This document shows, piece after piece, positions 40,683-47,810 of a stretch of DNA of 47,810 nucleotides; position 1 is the first letter of the stretch, and each line of letters starts with the position of its first letter. The DNA is from an uncultured Clostridia bacterium. GTDB lineage: Bacteria > Bacillota > Clostridia > Oscillospirales > Ruminococcaceae. The notes below the pieces were generated by a model, which saw only the letters and a list, made by a program, of their open reading frames with translations, ran no database searches and was not told where the DNA came from. A program made the position numbers and the translations under genes. Location: contig CANRNN010000014.1 in the NCBI GenBank assembly GCA_947632025.1, forward strand, positions 1 to 47,810. Reading direction: 5' to 3'.

Positions 40683-42002
40683 CTATTTTATTCTCCTAAA
40701 AGATGCCGTGAAAAAACCGTCGCCGCCGTCCTCCTCAGGGAAAAACGTTCTTGTAGAGCTGTTAGCCGCGTCCGCATAAGGGATAGGCATAACTATCGGT
40801 GAAAAATCGGGGTGAGATGCAGCAAAATCCGCCGCGACCTCGTCGTTTTCGGCTCTGGAGAGCGTACAAGTCGAATATACAAGCGTTCCTCCGACCTTCA
40901 CATATCTTGAAGAAACATCTAATATTGCCTTCTGAAGTATCGGAAGTTCCGCAAAATATTCAAGCTTCTTGTACTTTATCTCAGGCTTCCGCCGGATAAC
41001 TCCAAGCCCCGAACACGGCGCGTCACAGAGGACTTTATCCGCAAGCGGTATCTCCTTATTATAACGTGTAGCGTTGTTTTCCTTTACCTCGATGATTCGC
41101 AGTCCGAGGCGTTCCGCTCCTTGTTCAATAAGTCCCACACGCTGCTCGTACAGATCCATAGCAAGGACCCGTCCGTTATTTCCCATCATCTCTGCCATTG
41201 TAAATGATTTTCCTCCGGGTGCGGCGCAAATATCCAGCACGGTTTCGTTCACTATAGGCTTTAAAGTATGACAGCAAAGCTGACTTGACACGTCCTGAAT
41301 GTGAAAATATCCTTTTTTGAACGAGTCCAGACGCTCAATATCGCCTGTTTTTTCTAACCTTATACACCCCGAAAGTTTCGGATTCACAGACGCGGAAACG
41401 CCTTCCTTTTTCAGCAATTTGACCAAATCATCATCAGAAATTTTAGTGGTATTTACCCTTGCGTAAATCGGCGGTGCGCCTAGCGACGCTTTCAGAGCCT
41501 TGATAGCGTTATCCTCGCCGTACTCCGTAATCCACTTCGCGCAAAGTTCCTTCGGACAGGAATACTCGACGGAAAGCCGCTCCTCGGTTTGAAGTCCCGA
41601 ATAATCCACCTTTTTCTCCGAACGGAGAAAGTTACGCAAAAGCCCGTTTACAAATCCCTCGGCGCTGTACAATTTAAGTTTTTTACACAATTTGACGCTT
41701 TCGTTTACTGCCGCCGAATCCGGAACGGAGGGCATATACATCAGCTGATAAATTCCCATATGAAGAATTATTTTTGCCTGCGGTTCGATTTTCTCTACCG
41801 GAAGCCTGCTGTACTGCGAAAGTATGAAATTGAGCGTCATCTCGCGTTCGACGCAGCCGTAGAACAGTGCTGCCGCGAATGCCTTGTCACGCTCCGAAAG
41901 TCCCGCCTCCGAAAGGGCGGAGCCAAGCAAAATATTTGAAAAAGCGCCGCTTTCACGCTGTCTTATCAACAATTTCGCGGCGGCGAACCTCGCGTCGGAC
42001 AT
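40683..42002 (-). CDS. rsmB: 16S rRNA (C967-C5) methyltransferase RsmB
   Basis: A 439-residue protein. An N-terminal NusB-like RNA-binding domain (~1-135) precedes the SAM-dependent domain with CAAPGGKSFTMAEMM (~250), DAPCSGLGVIRRKPEIKY (~320) holding the P-C catalytic pair, and VYSTCTLSRAENDEV holding the second cysteine. Complete and normal in length. It follows fmt by 30 bases. Confidence 0.95.
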   Translation of the reverse strand: MSDARFAAAKLLIRQRESGAFSNILLGSALSEAGLSERDKAFAAALFYGCVEREMTLNFILSQYSRLPVEKIEPQAKIILHMGIYQLMYMPSVPDSAAVNESVKLCKKLKLYSAEGFVNGLLRNFLRSEKKVDYSGLQTEERLSVEYSCPKELCAKWITEYGEDNAIKALKASLGAPPIYARVNTTKISDDDLVKLLKKEGVSASVNPKLSGCIRLEKTGDIERLDSFKKGYFHIQDVSSQLCCHTLKPIVNETVLDICAAPGGKSFTMAEMMGNNGRVLAMDLYEQRVGLIEQGAERLGLRIIEVKENNATRYNKEIPLADKVLCDAPCSGLGVIRRKPEIKYKKLEYFAELPILQKAILDVSSRYVKVGGTLVYSTCTLSRAENDEVAADFAASHPDFSPIVMPIPYADAANSSTRTFFPEEDGGDGFFTASFRRIK

Positions 42003-42032
42003 AGTGATTTCCTTTCGTTGATTCTCAAACTG

Positions 42033-42974
42033 TTACTCTAAAATGATTCCCTCGGTTAGTTTTTTTCCGCGAAGATACGCTTCAGCCGACATTCGTTTGC
42101 CGCCCTCAGGTTGAATTTCCGTGAACTCGATGCAATTACCGTCACCGCACACCACTGCGAATCTCTTGGTATCGGCGATCGACCCTGCCGGCAGAACCGA
42201 ACGCTTTTCGGAAATCCTTGCACGGTAAACTTTCATTCGTTTCCCTTCAAGTACCGTATACGCGCACGGCGTGTCCGCCATTGCACGAATGAAGTTATAC
42301 AGCGCCTCTGCGGGCTTTCCGAAATCGAGATGCAGTTCTTCTTTCGAGATAGTTTTCGCATAGCCTACGGGGGATTCTTCAGGCTGTTTAGTAAAAGTTG
42401 CCGTTCCGTCCGCCAGCTTTTTCAGTGTGGAAACTATCAGTTCCCCGCCCTTTTCCGCGAGCAGATCCCACAGCTCTGAGCCTGTCATATCGTCGGGCAC
42501 TTCGACCTCACAGCGTTCAATTACATCACCCGTGTCAAGTCCCTCGTCCATTCTCATAGTGCAAACGCCCGAACGTGTTTCCCCATTCTCAATGCAGCGC
42601 TGAATAGGCGCTGCTCCGCGGTACTTCGGCAAAAGCGAAGCGTGGACGTTCACGCAGCCCAGCCTTGGAAGCTCCAGTACGCTTTTTGGCAAAATTTGCC
42701 CATAAGCCACCACAACTATTACATCGGGGTTTATCTCGTGAAGCCTCAAAAGGGCGTTTTCTGCGTCCTCACCGCTTTTCAGCGACTTCGGCTGAATAAC
42801 GGGTATTCCGTGCTCCGCAGCGAATTCCTTTACGGGAGTAGCCGAGATCTGCTTTCCTCGGTTTCTGGGCTTATCCTGCCGCGTAAAAACTGCCGCTATT
42901 TCGTGACCCGCTTTAAGGATAGACTCTGCGCTTTTAACGGCAAAATCGGGAGTTCCCATAAAAACTACCTTCAA
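42033..42974 (-). CDS. fmt: Methionyl-tRNA formyltransferase
   Basis: A 313-residue enzyme that formylates initiator Met-tRNA. The N-terminal formyl-THF domain has MGTPDFAVKSAESIL and the catalytic HASLLPKYRGAAPIQRCIENGE block (N-x-H-x-S-L-L). The C-terminal OB domain is complete. The start overlaps the upstream def stop by four bases, coupling formylation and deformylation. Confidence 0.96.
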   Translation of the reverse strand: MKVVFMGTPDFAVKSAESILKAGHEIAAVFTRQDKPRNRGKQISATPVKEFAAEHGIPVIQPKSLKSGEDAENALLRLHEINPDVIVVVAYGQILPKSVLELPRLGCVNVHASLLPKYRGAAPIQRCIENGETRSGVCTMRMDEGLDTGDVIERCEVEVPDDMTGSELWDLLAEKGGELIVSTLKKLADGTATFTKQPEESPVGYAKTISKEELHLDFGKPAEALYNFIRAMADTPCAYTVLEGKRMKVYRARISEKRSVLPAGSIADTKRFAVVCGDGNCIEFTEIQPEGGKRMSAEAYLRGKKLTEGIILE

Positions 42975-43441
42975 TCCTCTTCCTCCTCGTCCTCATCTTC
43001 GACCCACTCTATCACTTTGTCCTCGTAAAGTATCCCGTTGAGGTGATCTATCTCGTGGCAGAACGCCCTTGCCAGAAGCTCCTTTCCGTGGAGCTTTATC
43101 GGCTTTCCGAAGCGGTTTTTCGCCTTTACGCGCACCCGCATCGGGCGCTGTACTATCCCTCTTTTTCCCGGACAGGAAAGACATCCCTCCGGCTCCAGCT
43201 GTTTTCCGGACATTGCTGTTATTACGGGATTTACGAGTTCTATTCTCCCGTCGCCCGTATCTATCACGACGACGCGTTTAAGTACGCCTATCTGCGGTGC
43301 GGCAAGACCTATTCCCTCCGCTTCGAGCATTGTATCGTACATATCGTCCAACAGCTCCCGGAGCTTCCCGTCAAATTCGGTGACTTCCTCACACTGTTCA
43401 CGCAGGATCGGATTTCCGAACTGTAAAATTTCTCTGAGCAT
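42971..43441 (-). CDS. def: Peptide deformylase, second of two tandem copies
   Basis: A 156-residue metalloenzyme that removes the N-formyl group. All three motifs are intact: GIGLAAPQIG, EGCLSCPGK and HEIDH (in AFCHEIDHLNG). It ends in an acidic tail (VEDEDEEEED) that the neighbouring copy lacks. It is coupled to fmt. Confidence 0.95.
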   Translation of the reverse strand: MLREILQFGNPILREQCEEVTEFDGKLRELLDDMYDTMLEAEGIGLAAPQIGVLKRVVVIDTGDGRIELVNPVITAMSGKQLEPEGCLSCPGKRGIVQRPMRVRVKAKNRFGKPIKLHGKELLARAFCHEIDHLNGILYEDKVIEWVEDEDEEEED

Positions 43442-43451
43442 TTTACTCCTC

Positions 43452-43913
43452 TTATCTCTTCGGAATATCCTGTTTTACTCTGTCCGTAAACAAGATCCCG
43501 TCCAGATGGTCGATCTCATGACAGAGGGCTCTGGCTAAGAGCTCCTTTCCCGAAACCGTAAATTCTTCGCCGTGTCTGTTCTGTGCTTTTACAGTGACCT
43601 TTGCGGGGCGCTCGACCTCGCACCATTCTCCCGGAGCGGAAAGGCAGCCCTCGTTTCCTACCTGAGTTCCCTCCTGCGAAACGATTTCGGGATTGATAAG
43701 CTCGATAACTCCCTTTCCGTCGTCCAGGTCGATTATAACGGCACGGCGAAGTATACCCACCTGCGGTGCGGCAAGACCGACGCCCTGCTCTCCGTGAAGA
43801 GTTTCCGCCATATCGTCCAGAAGCTCCCAAAGCCGCTCGTCAAACGACGTAACTGTCCTGCATTTTTTTCGGAGAGCGTCCTCTCCGAATTTCAGAATAT
43901 CTCTTTTTGCCAT
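43452..43913 (-). CDS. def: Peptide deformylase, first of two tandem copies
   Basis: A 153-residue enzyme with motifs GVGLAAPQVG, EGCLSAPG and HEIDH (ALCHEIDHLDG). It is clearly homologous to the next gene, but diverged through its whole length, so the duplication is not recent. It lies 10 bases upstream of the second copy and 29 bases after priA. Both copies look catalytically competent. Confidence 0.95.
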   Translation of the reverse strand: MAKRDILKFGEDALRKKCRTVTSFDERLWELLDDMAETLHGEQGVGLAAPQVGILRRAVIIDLDDGKGVIELINPEIVSQEGTQVGNEGCLSAPGEWCEVERPAKVTVKAQNRHGEEFTVSGKELLARALCHEIDHLDGILFTDRVKQDIPKR

Positions 43914-43942
43914 TTTATTTCCCTTCTTGATCTGTAATGGAT

Positions 43943-46381
43943 TTAGCTGAAATTGCCGTTAATATCGGCATAAAAAGTAATTCCCTGTGTTTTGTACTCG
44001 CCGTAAGCCCACATCAGCGTTTGTCTTACGACATCGCGTGTCGCCTTGTTGTTTCTGCATTTTGCCACAAGCGTGAATTTATAACGCCCGTTTACCTTTG
44101 CGATAACGTTCGGAGCAGGACCGAGCAGCTTCATCGGCACTTCTTTAGGATCCTGTAAAGCGTTTTTTGCAAGCTGCGCTGCGAAACCCTCGGCGGCTCT
44201 TTTCGTCATATCCGCCCGCACTCCCGAAAAACCGAACACGATAATATCACAGAACGGCGGATAGACCTGCGCTCGGCGAAGCTCTATCTCCTCCTTGAAA
44301 AATTCGGGATAATTCTGCGAAGCCGCGAGGGATATCACGAAATGTTCGGGTGAAAAAGTCTGAATGTACGCCCGACCGCGTTTGTCGCCGCGCCCCGAAC
44401 GTCCGACCACCTGTGTTATCAGGGAAAAGGTTCTTTCATATGCCCGAAAATCAGCCGCGTAGAGCGAATTGTCGGTTTTCAGCACTCCGACCAGAGTGAC
44501 ATTCGGGAAGTTCAAGCCCTTGGCTATCATCTGCGTTCCGACGAGAATATCGTACTCGCCGTCCGCGAAAGCCTTAAAGCTCCTCGCGTATGAATCTTTA
44601 GACGAAGTCGTGTCGGTGTCCATTCGCAGGACTCTCGCTTCGGGAACAAGCATTGAAATTTCGTCCTCGATAAGCTGAGTTCCCTCTCCTGTCATATTAT
44701 AATACTTCCCACCGCAGTGAGGACATACCCTATCTAGTTCACGGAAATACCCGCAGCAATGGCACATCACACAGCCGTTCGCCTTGTGGTAGGTCAGCGG
44801 AAGCGAACAATTCGGACACTCCAGCGGTTTTCCGCAGTTTAAGCACCTCACGCTTGTTCTGTATCCGCGGCGATTCAGCAGGAGTATCGACTGCTCCTTA
44901 CGGCTGAGATTTCCTCGAAGTTCCTCCAGAAGCGGCAGCGAGAATGTCGAACGGTTTCCGTTTATGCGTTCCTGTCCCATATCCACGATATAAACGTCGG
45001 GCAGAACGGCGTTATTGTAGCGTTCGTCCAGCTCAAACAGCTTATACCGTCCGATTTTCGCATTATAATAGCTTTCGGGAGAGGGCGTTGCCGACGCCAG
45101 AACAAGCAGCGAATTATGTGCAAAACAGCGCTGCTTTGCAAGATCTCTCGCGTGATACCTCGGTGAGCTTTCAGACTTGTACGATCCCTCGCCCTCCTCG
45201 TCCATTATCACCACGCCTATATTTTCAAGCGGTGCAAATACCGCCGAGCGTGTTCCTATAACGATATGTGCCAGTCCCGCACGGATACGCCTGTACTCGT
45301 CCGAGCGTTCCCCCAATGACAGCGAGCTGTGCATTACCGCGACCTCATTGCCGAAAAGCGAATGGAATTTCGAGAGCATCTGCGGCGTGAGCGCTATTTC
45401 CGGCACCATCATTATCGCTGTTTTTCCTTGTTTTAACGCGCAGTCTATAAGCTTTATGAATATCGAGGTCTTGCCGCTTCCCGTAACGCCGCGCAGCATT
45501 GCGCACTGTGGTTCGGGGTCGTCCATAAGCTTTTTCATTCCGAGAAAAATTTCGTTTTGTTTTTCGGAAAGTATTATGTCATCGGGATCTTCGGACGCGG
45601 GGACGTCGTTGCCCGTTCGGAATATCGTTTTTTCATAAATTTCGAGATGTCCGTTCTCGGCAAGTCTTTTTATCACCGAAGCCGTTACTCCCGCACCGTA
45701 GCAAACCTCCCGTATTGTTGCCGAGCCGACCTCCTCAATGTACGCCATAACATCCTTTTGTTTTGCTGTAAGCGGGCGGACATTCTCGACCGCCGTGCCG
45801 TCAGACAAGCGCACCATCTTCACGTTTTCATCTGAAACGCGCTGTTTTGCGACACATTCCTCTACAAGAGCGCCTTTTTTCAGTAACGACCCTGTTATTT
45901 CGGAAAAGCCCTCGCAGATCGCGACCGCACTAAGCCTGTCCGCGTTTTCGAGCGCCTCCAAAACCGAACGTTCCTCCGCCGTCAGTTCCCCCGTGTATTT
46001 CGGGTCGGGTCTGCAAAGGCTGTGAAGCTTGTATCCCAGTCCCGGAGGCAGAATTGTCCTGAAAGCCTCATAATATGTGCAGAACGTGTTCTCCTTGAGG
46101 AATTTTATAAGCCCGATAAGCTCCTCGGAAATTACCGGCTCGCTGTCAATAAACGAAATTATCGGCTTGATTTTTATTGGCTTTTCCGGTGCGTCTGTAA
46201 AGCTTTCGGAGCATATCTCCATTACCAACCCGACGCGCTTGGCGTTGCCTCTGCCGAACGGCACGACTGCCCTCATTCCGGCACGGGCGCTATCCGCGAA
46301 AGCTTCGGAAATTCTATAGGTATAAAGCCCGTCAAACGTGAAGGTCGTGTTTTCCACGGCGACAAGCGCGGTTTTTGTCAC
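43943..46381 (-). CDS. priA: Primosomal replication helicase PriA
   Basis: An 812-residue superfamily-2 helicase that restarts stalled forks. An N-terminal DNA-binding domain is followed by Walker A in GVTGSGKTSIFIKL (~296) and a Walker B stretch reading VVIMDEEGEGSYK, where most PriA proteins have DEEH. Then come the zinc-binding cysteines (CLNCGKPLECPNC, CVMCHCCG, CPHCGG) and helicase motifs V-VI (TQMIAKGLNFPNVTLVGV, QVVGRSGRGD). Complete. The start overlaps the gmk stop by four bases. Confidence 0.94.
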   Translation of the reverse strand: MTKTALVAVENTTFTFDGLYTYRISEAFADSARAGMRAVVPFGRGNAKRVGLVMEICSESFTDAPEKPIKIKPIISFIDSEPVISEELIGLIKFLKENTFCTYYEAFRTILPPGLGYKLHSLCRPDPKYTGELTAEERSVLEALENADRLSAVAICEGFSEITGSLLKKGALVEECVAKQRVSDENVKMVRLSDGTAVENVRPLTAKQKDVMAYIEEVGSATIREVCYGAGVTASVIKRLAENGHLEIYEKTIFRTGNDVPASEDPDDIILSEKQNEIFLGMKKLMDDPEPQCAMLRGVTGSGKTSIFIKLIDCALKQGKTAIMMVPEIALTPQMLSKFHSLFGNEVAVMHSSLSLGERSDEYRRIRAGLAHIVIGTRSAVFAPLENIGVVIMDEEGEGSYKSESSPRYHARDLAKQRCFAHNSLLVLASATPSPESYYNAKIGRYKLFELDERYNNAVLPDVYIVDMGQERINGNRSTFSLPLLEELRGNLSRKEQSILLLNRRGYRTSVRCLNCGKPLECPNCSLPLTYHKANGCVMCHCCGYFRELDRVCPHCGGKYYNMTGEGTQLIEDEISMLVPEARVLRMDTDTTSSKDSYARSFKAFADGEYDILVGTQMIAKGLNFPNVTLVGVLKTDNSLYAADFRAYERTFSLITQVVGRSGRGDKRGRAYIQTFSPEHFVISLAASQNYPEFFKEEIELRRAQVYPPFCDIIVFGFSGVRADMTKRAAEGFAAQLAKNALQDPKEVPMKLLGPAPNVIAKVNGRYKFTLVAKCRNNKATRDVVRQTLMWAYGEYKTQGITFYADINGNFS

Positions 46382-46971
46382 TTAAAAGCCCCCAAAAGCT
46401 CCGTGCGGCGCTCTTTGCGCAGGCTCTCGGCACGGAAAATTGAAAGTATATCCCCGACCGCAGTTTCAAGCTTGTCGTTGACGACAAGGTAGTCGTAATT
46501 CTCGGCAAATTTAAGTTCTGTACGAGCTTGCGCTATTCTCTCACGGATCTTTTCTTCGCTTTCCGTTCCTCTGCCGCGGAGTCGGTTTTCAAGGATCTCC
46601 CAGCTTGGCGGGAGTATGAAAATGAGCTTTGCTTCAGGAAATTGCTTTTTTATATTCATTGCGCCCTCGACCTCAATTTTAAGGATAGCATCTTTTCCCG
46701 AATTGAGGAGCGCATCGACGCTGCTTTTAAGCGTTCCGTAGAAATTGCCGCAGTATTCTGTGTATTCGAGGACCTCACCGTTGCTTATCCGTGATTTGAA
46801 ATCCTCAACGGTAAGGAAATGATAATGCACGCCGTTTATCTCGCCCTCACGCGGGGTTCTCGTAGTAGCCGAAACAGCATATCCGGCGGAATCGGTTTTC
46901 TGTAACACCCCAGCGAGGATCGTATCTTTCCCGCAGCCCGCAGGGGCGGATACCACAAACAGATTACTCAT
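46378..46971 (-). CDS. gmk: Guanylate kinase, variant P-loop
   Basis: A 197-residue enzyme; ATG 46971 is preceded by AGGAGGAG. GMP-binding and lid regions are typical (TTRTPREGEINGVHYHFLTVEDF, GEVLEYTEYCGNFYGT, RLRGRGTESEEKIRERI). The P-loop reads APAGCGKDT (residues 9-17) instead of the usual GPSGVGKGT/S, but it keeps G-x-x-G-K-x-T. The neighbours remA and priA support Gmk identity. The genes rpoZ and coaBC that usually follow are absent. Confidence 0.9.
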   Translation of the reverse strand: MSNLFVVSAPAGCGKDTILAGVLQKTDSAGYAVSATTRTPREGEINGVHYHFLTVEDFKSRISNGEVLEYTEYCGNFYGTLKSSVDALLNSGKDAILKIEVEGAMNIKKQFPEAKLIFILPPSWEILENRLRGRGTESEEKIRERIAQARTELKFAENYDYLVVNDKLETAVGDILSIFRAESLRKERRTELLGAFK

Positions 46972-47034
46972 AATGCTCCTCCTCAAATGTAAAATCGAAC
47001 AATTTATTCACAAAACGAGATTTATATACAAAAA

Positions 47035-47262
47035 TCATTCTCGTCCGACAAGAGTTTCCGGTAAAAGTGCGCAAAGCACGACGTGACCGCTGTCGCAGAT
47101 TATGACAGAGCGTGTTTTTCTGCCGCAGGTGGCATCTATTGCAAAACCCGAATCCTTTGCGTTCTGGACTATTCTTTTGACGGGAGCAGCGTCGGGGCTT
47201 ACGACCGCGACGATCTTATCCGCATTTACGGAATTTCCGAATCCGATATTCAACATCTGCAC
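47035..47262 (-). CDS. remA: RemA/DUF370 family regulator
   Basis: A 75-residue protein. It begins with GTG at 47262 behind GAGGTGA and contains LNIGFGNSVNADKIVAVVSPDAAPVKRI and CGRKTRSVIICDSGHVVL, the standard RemA/DUF370 sequence. In Bacillus RemA is a DNA-binding activator of matrix genes; in clostridia it precedes gmk. First gene of the cluster that runs to thiN. Confidence 0.95.
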   Translation of the reverse strand: MQMLNIGFGNSVNADKIVAVVSPDAAPVKRIVQNAKDSGFAIDATCGRKTRSVIICDSGHVVLCALLPETLVGRE

Positions 47263-47368
47263 AGGACATCACCTCGTTAAATCAAGAATAACTTGCACAT
47301 TTCGCCTAAATCTGTCTAATAAGCTGCAACAATTCTATGTAATGCCGAAAATATAATACACCATATAC

Positions 47369-47397
47369 AGTATACCATAATTTTGAAAAAAAATCAA
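47369..47397 (-). promoter_or_regulatory. Promoter of the remA cluster
   Basis: TTGATT (complement of 47392-47397) and TATACT (complement of 47369-47374), 17-bp spacer, giving a leader of ~100 bases. It is divergent from the tRNA promoter. Confidence 0.7.
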
Positions 47398-47418
47398 TAG
47401 AAAAATTTTAAAAAGTGC

Positions 47419-47447
47419 TTGACAAAATGAATTTGATGTGATATAAT
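47419..47447 (+). promoter_or_regulatory. Promoter of tRNA-Thr
   Basis: TTGACA (47419-47424) and TATAAT (47442-47447), 17-bp spacer, perfect consensus. The tRNA starts 21 bases downstream. Confidence 0.92.
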
Positions 47448-47468
47448 AGTATTGTTCAGTTGTTGAGT

Positions 47469-47544
47469 GCTGATATAGCTCAGTAGGTAGAGCACATCCT
47501 TGGTAAGGATGAGGTCATCAGTTCAAATCTGATTATCAGCTCCA
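47469..47544 (+). tRNA. tRNA-Thr (anticodon GGU)
   Basis: A 76-base cloverleaf. The acceptor stem GCTGATA pairs with TATCAGC. The anticodon stem CATCC/GGATG encloses TTGGTAA, giving anticodon GGU, which reads ACC and ACU. The T arm carries GTTCAAATC and CCA is encoded in the DNA. Confidence 0.95.
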
Positions 47545-47549
47545 GCAGA

Positions 47550-47597
47550 AAACCGCTTAACAGAGCCATTTAGCCTGTTGAGCGGTTTCTTATTTTT
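47550..47597 (+). terminator. Terminator of tRNA-Thr
   Basis: AAACCGCTTAACAG (47550-47563) pairs with CTGTTGAGCGGTTT (47575-47588, one mismatch), followed by CTTATTTTT. Confidence 0.88.
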
Positions 47598-47602
47598 ATG
47601 GC

Positions 47603-47682
47603 TATCACTTGAAATTTTGGGCTATTTTTGGGCTATAGGGATTTTTATACATTACAGAACGCTGCATTTAATTGAATTATAT
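47603..47682 (-). pseudogene. Possible 3' remnant of a tyrosine integrase gene
   Basis: On the minus strand a short frame reads QRSVMYKNPYSPKIAQNFK and stops just before the tRNA terminator. The wording feels like the C-terminus of a clostridial phage-type integrase, and such genes often lie beside tRNA attachment sites. The plus strand shows an exact 11-bp tandem TTTTGGGCTAT at 47615-47636. No catalytic domain is present, so this is a weak suggestion only. Confidence 0.2.
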
Positions 47683-47810
47683 TCAAAATAAAAAGCCGGA
47701 GACATAATCTCCGGCTTTAACGTCATGCCGCCTGACGTCCCCCTTCGTTGTCGTCGGCGACGTCAGATCATTGTAAGCGGACGTGAGAGCATCATACGCG
47801 GTTTTGAGCG
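47683..47810 (-). CDS. 3' end of a secreted-protein gene with the shared LTSPTTTKGD tail (partial)
   Basis: The minus-strand frame is open from the right edge of the window to a TGA at 47683-47685. The visible protein reads LKTAYDALTSAYNDLTSPTT and then TKGD, matching the tails of the genes at 1-150 and 10131-12548. After KGD comes VRRHDVKAGDYVSGFLF, and this part is encoded by the gene's own terminator hairpin, so the natural stop seems to have been lost or displaced. The start lies outside the window. Confidence 0.5.
   Translation of the reverse strand, partial: LKTAYDALTSAYNDLTSPTTTKGDVRRHDVKAGDYVSGFLF
47692..47718 (-). terminator. Terminator of the right-edge gene
   Basis: AAAGCCGGAGA / TCTCCGGCTTT is a perfect 11-bp stem; on the minus strand TTATTTTG follows. 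It lies inside the open frame of the partial gene. Confidence 0.88.
47737..47766 (-). repeat. Shared 3' block, copy 3
   Basis: The block is 30 bp, identical on the minus strand to the ends of the blocks at 28-60 and 12483-12515. It encodes LTSPTTTKGD. Sequence after GGGGGAC (GTCAGGCGGC) is unlike the other two copies. Confidence 0.9.

Noticed and set aside
1-47810. Window ends joining as a circular element
   Set aside because: Edge sequences share only the ~30-bp block in opposite orientation, so they cannot overlap end to end; the housekeeping genes also argue for a chromosome.
1-47810. CRISPR arrays, rRNA genes, complete insertion sequences, replication origin
   Set aside because: I looked for regularly spaced repeats, rRNA landmarks, transposase motifs and DnaA-box clusters and saw none.

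Overview
The window is one stretch of a low-to-moderate GC, endospore-forming Firmicute, most likely a gut clostridium of the Ruminococcaceae/Oscillospiraceae type. This rests on an almost complete spoIIIA operon (AA to AH), spoVM, a gerA-type germinant receptor operon, a PrkC/Stp signalling pair, and two housekeeping clusters in clostridial order (remA-gmk-priA-def-def-fmt-rsmB-rlmN-stp-prkC-rsgA-thiN, and asp23-nusB-xseA-xseB-ispA-PAP2-dxs-tlyA-nadK-argR-recN). Species cannot be read from the sequence alone. Vegetative promoters are textbook TTGACA/TATAAT with 17-bp spacers, and Shine-Dalgarno sequences are strong.

Layout. Positions 1-150: 3' end of a secreted-protein gene of a family that recurs at 10131-12548 and at the right edge. 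111-2318 (-): membrane HD-GYP protein with a degenerate GGDEF domain. 2438-5105 (+): a small membrane-stress-like operon (SPFH, YhfC peptidase, a small unknown, a ribbon-helix-helix protein, an SdpI-like protein) behind a strong promoter with a tandem operator-like repeat. 5328-6496 (+): DUF1540 protein and a TtcA-like tRNA thiolase. 6519-9953 (-): gerA-gerB-gerC germination operon with a sigma-G-like promoter. 10131-12548 (+): large secreted FIVAR-repeat protein. 12636-16556: DUF1848 protein, TrhA/hemolysin III, a lipoprotein behind PhoB-like direct repeats, and a FemX-type peptidyltransferase. 16645-20076 (-): VTC / DUF4956 / Cthe_2159 operon. 20250-29622 (-): isoprenoid/DNA-repair cluster. 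29813-30073 (+): small membrane ORF and spoVM. 30129-34768 (-): spoIIIA operon. 34883-47262 (-): thiN back to remA. 47469-47544 (+): tRNA-Thr(GGU). 47683-47810 (-): 3' end of another member of the repeat-tailed secreted family.

How it fits together. The region combines translation and cell-cycle housekeeping (guanylate kinase, primosome, deformylases, formyltransferase, rRNA methylation, PASTA kinase and phosphatase, RsgA) with the sporulation channel (SpoIIIA), the coat-anchoring peptide SpoVM, and the germination receptor. Accessory content is concentrated in 1-20100 and at the right edge. The most unusual signals are: the shared 30-33 bp 3' block in three secreted-protein genes, after which the sequences diverge at exactly the same base; the mosaic codon use inside the complete family member; helical-phase GTTACA repeats before a lipoprotein promoter; an rsgA gene whose only well-placed start is AUU; a terminator-like hairpin that also holds the femX ribosome binding site; and the short spoVM gene. 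Both ends of the window fall inside the same gene family, so the ends may be assembly breaks at a repeat.
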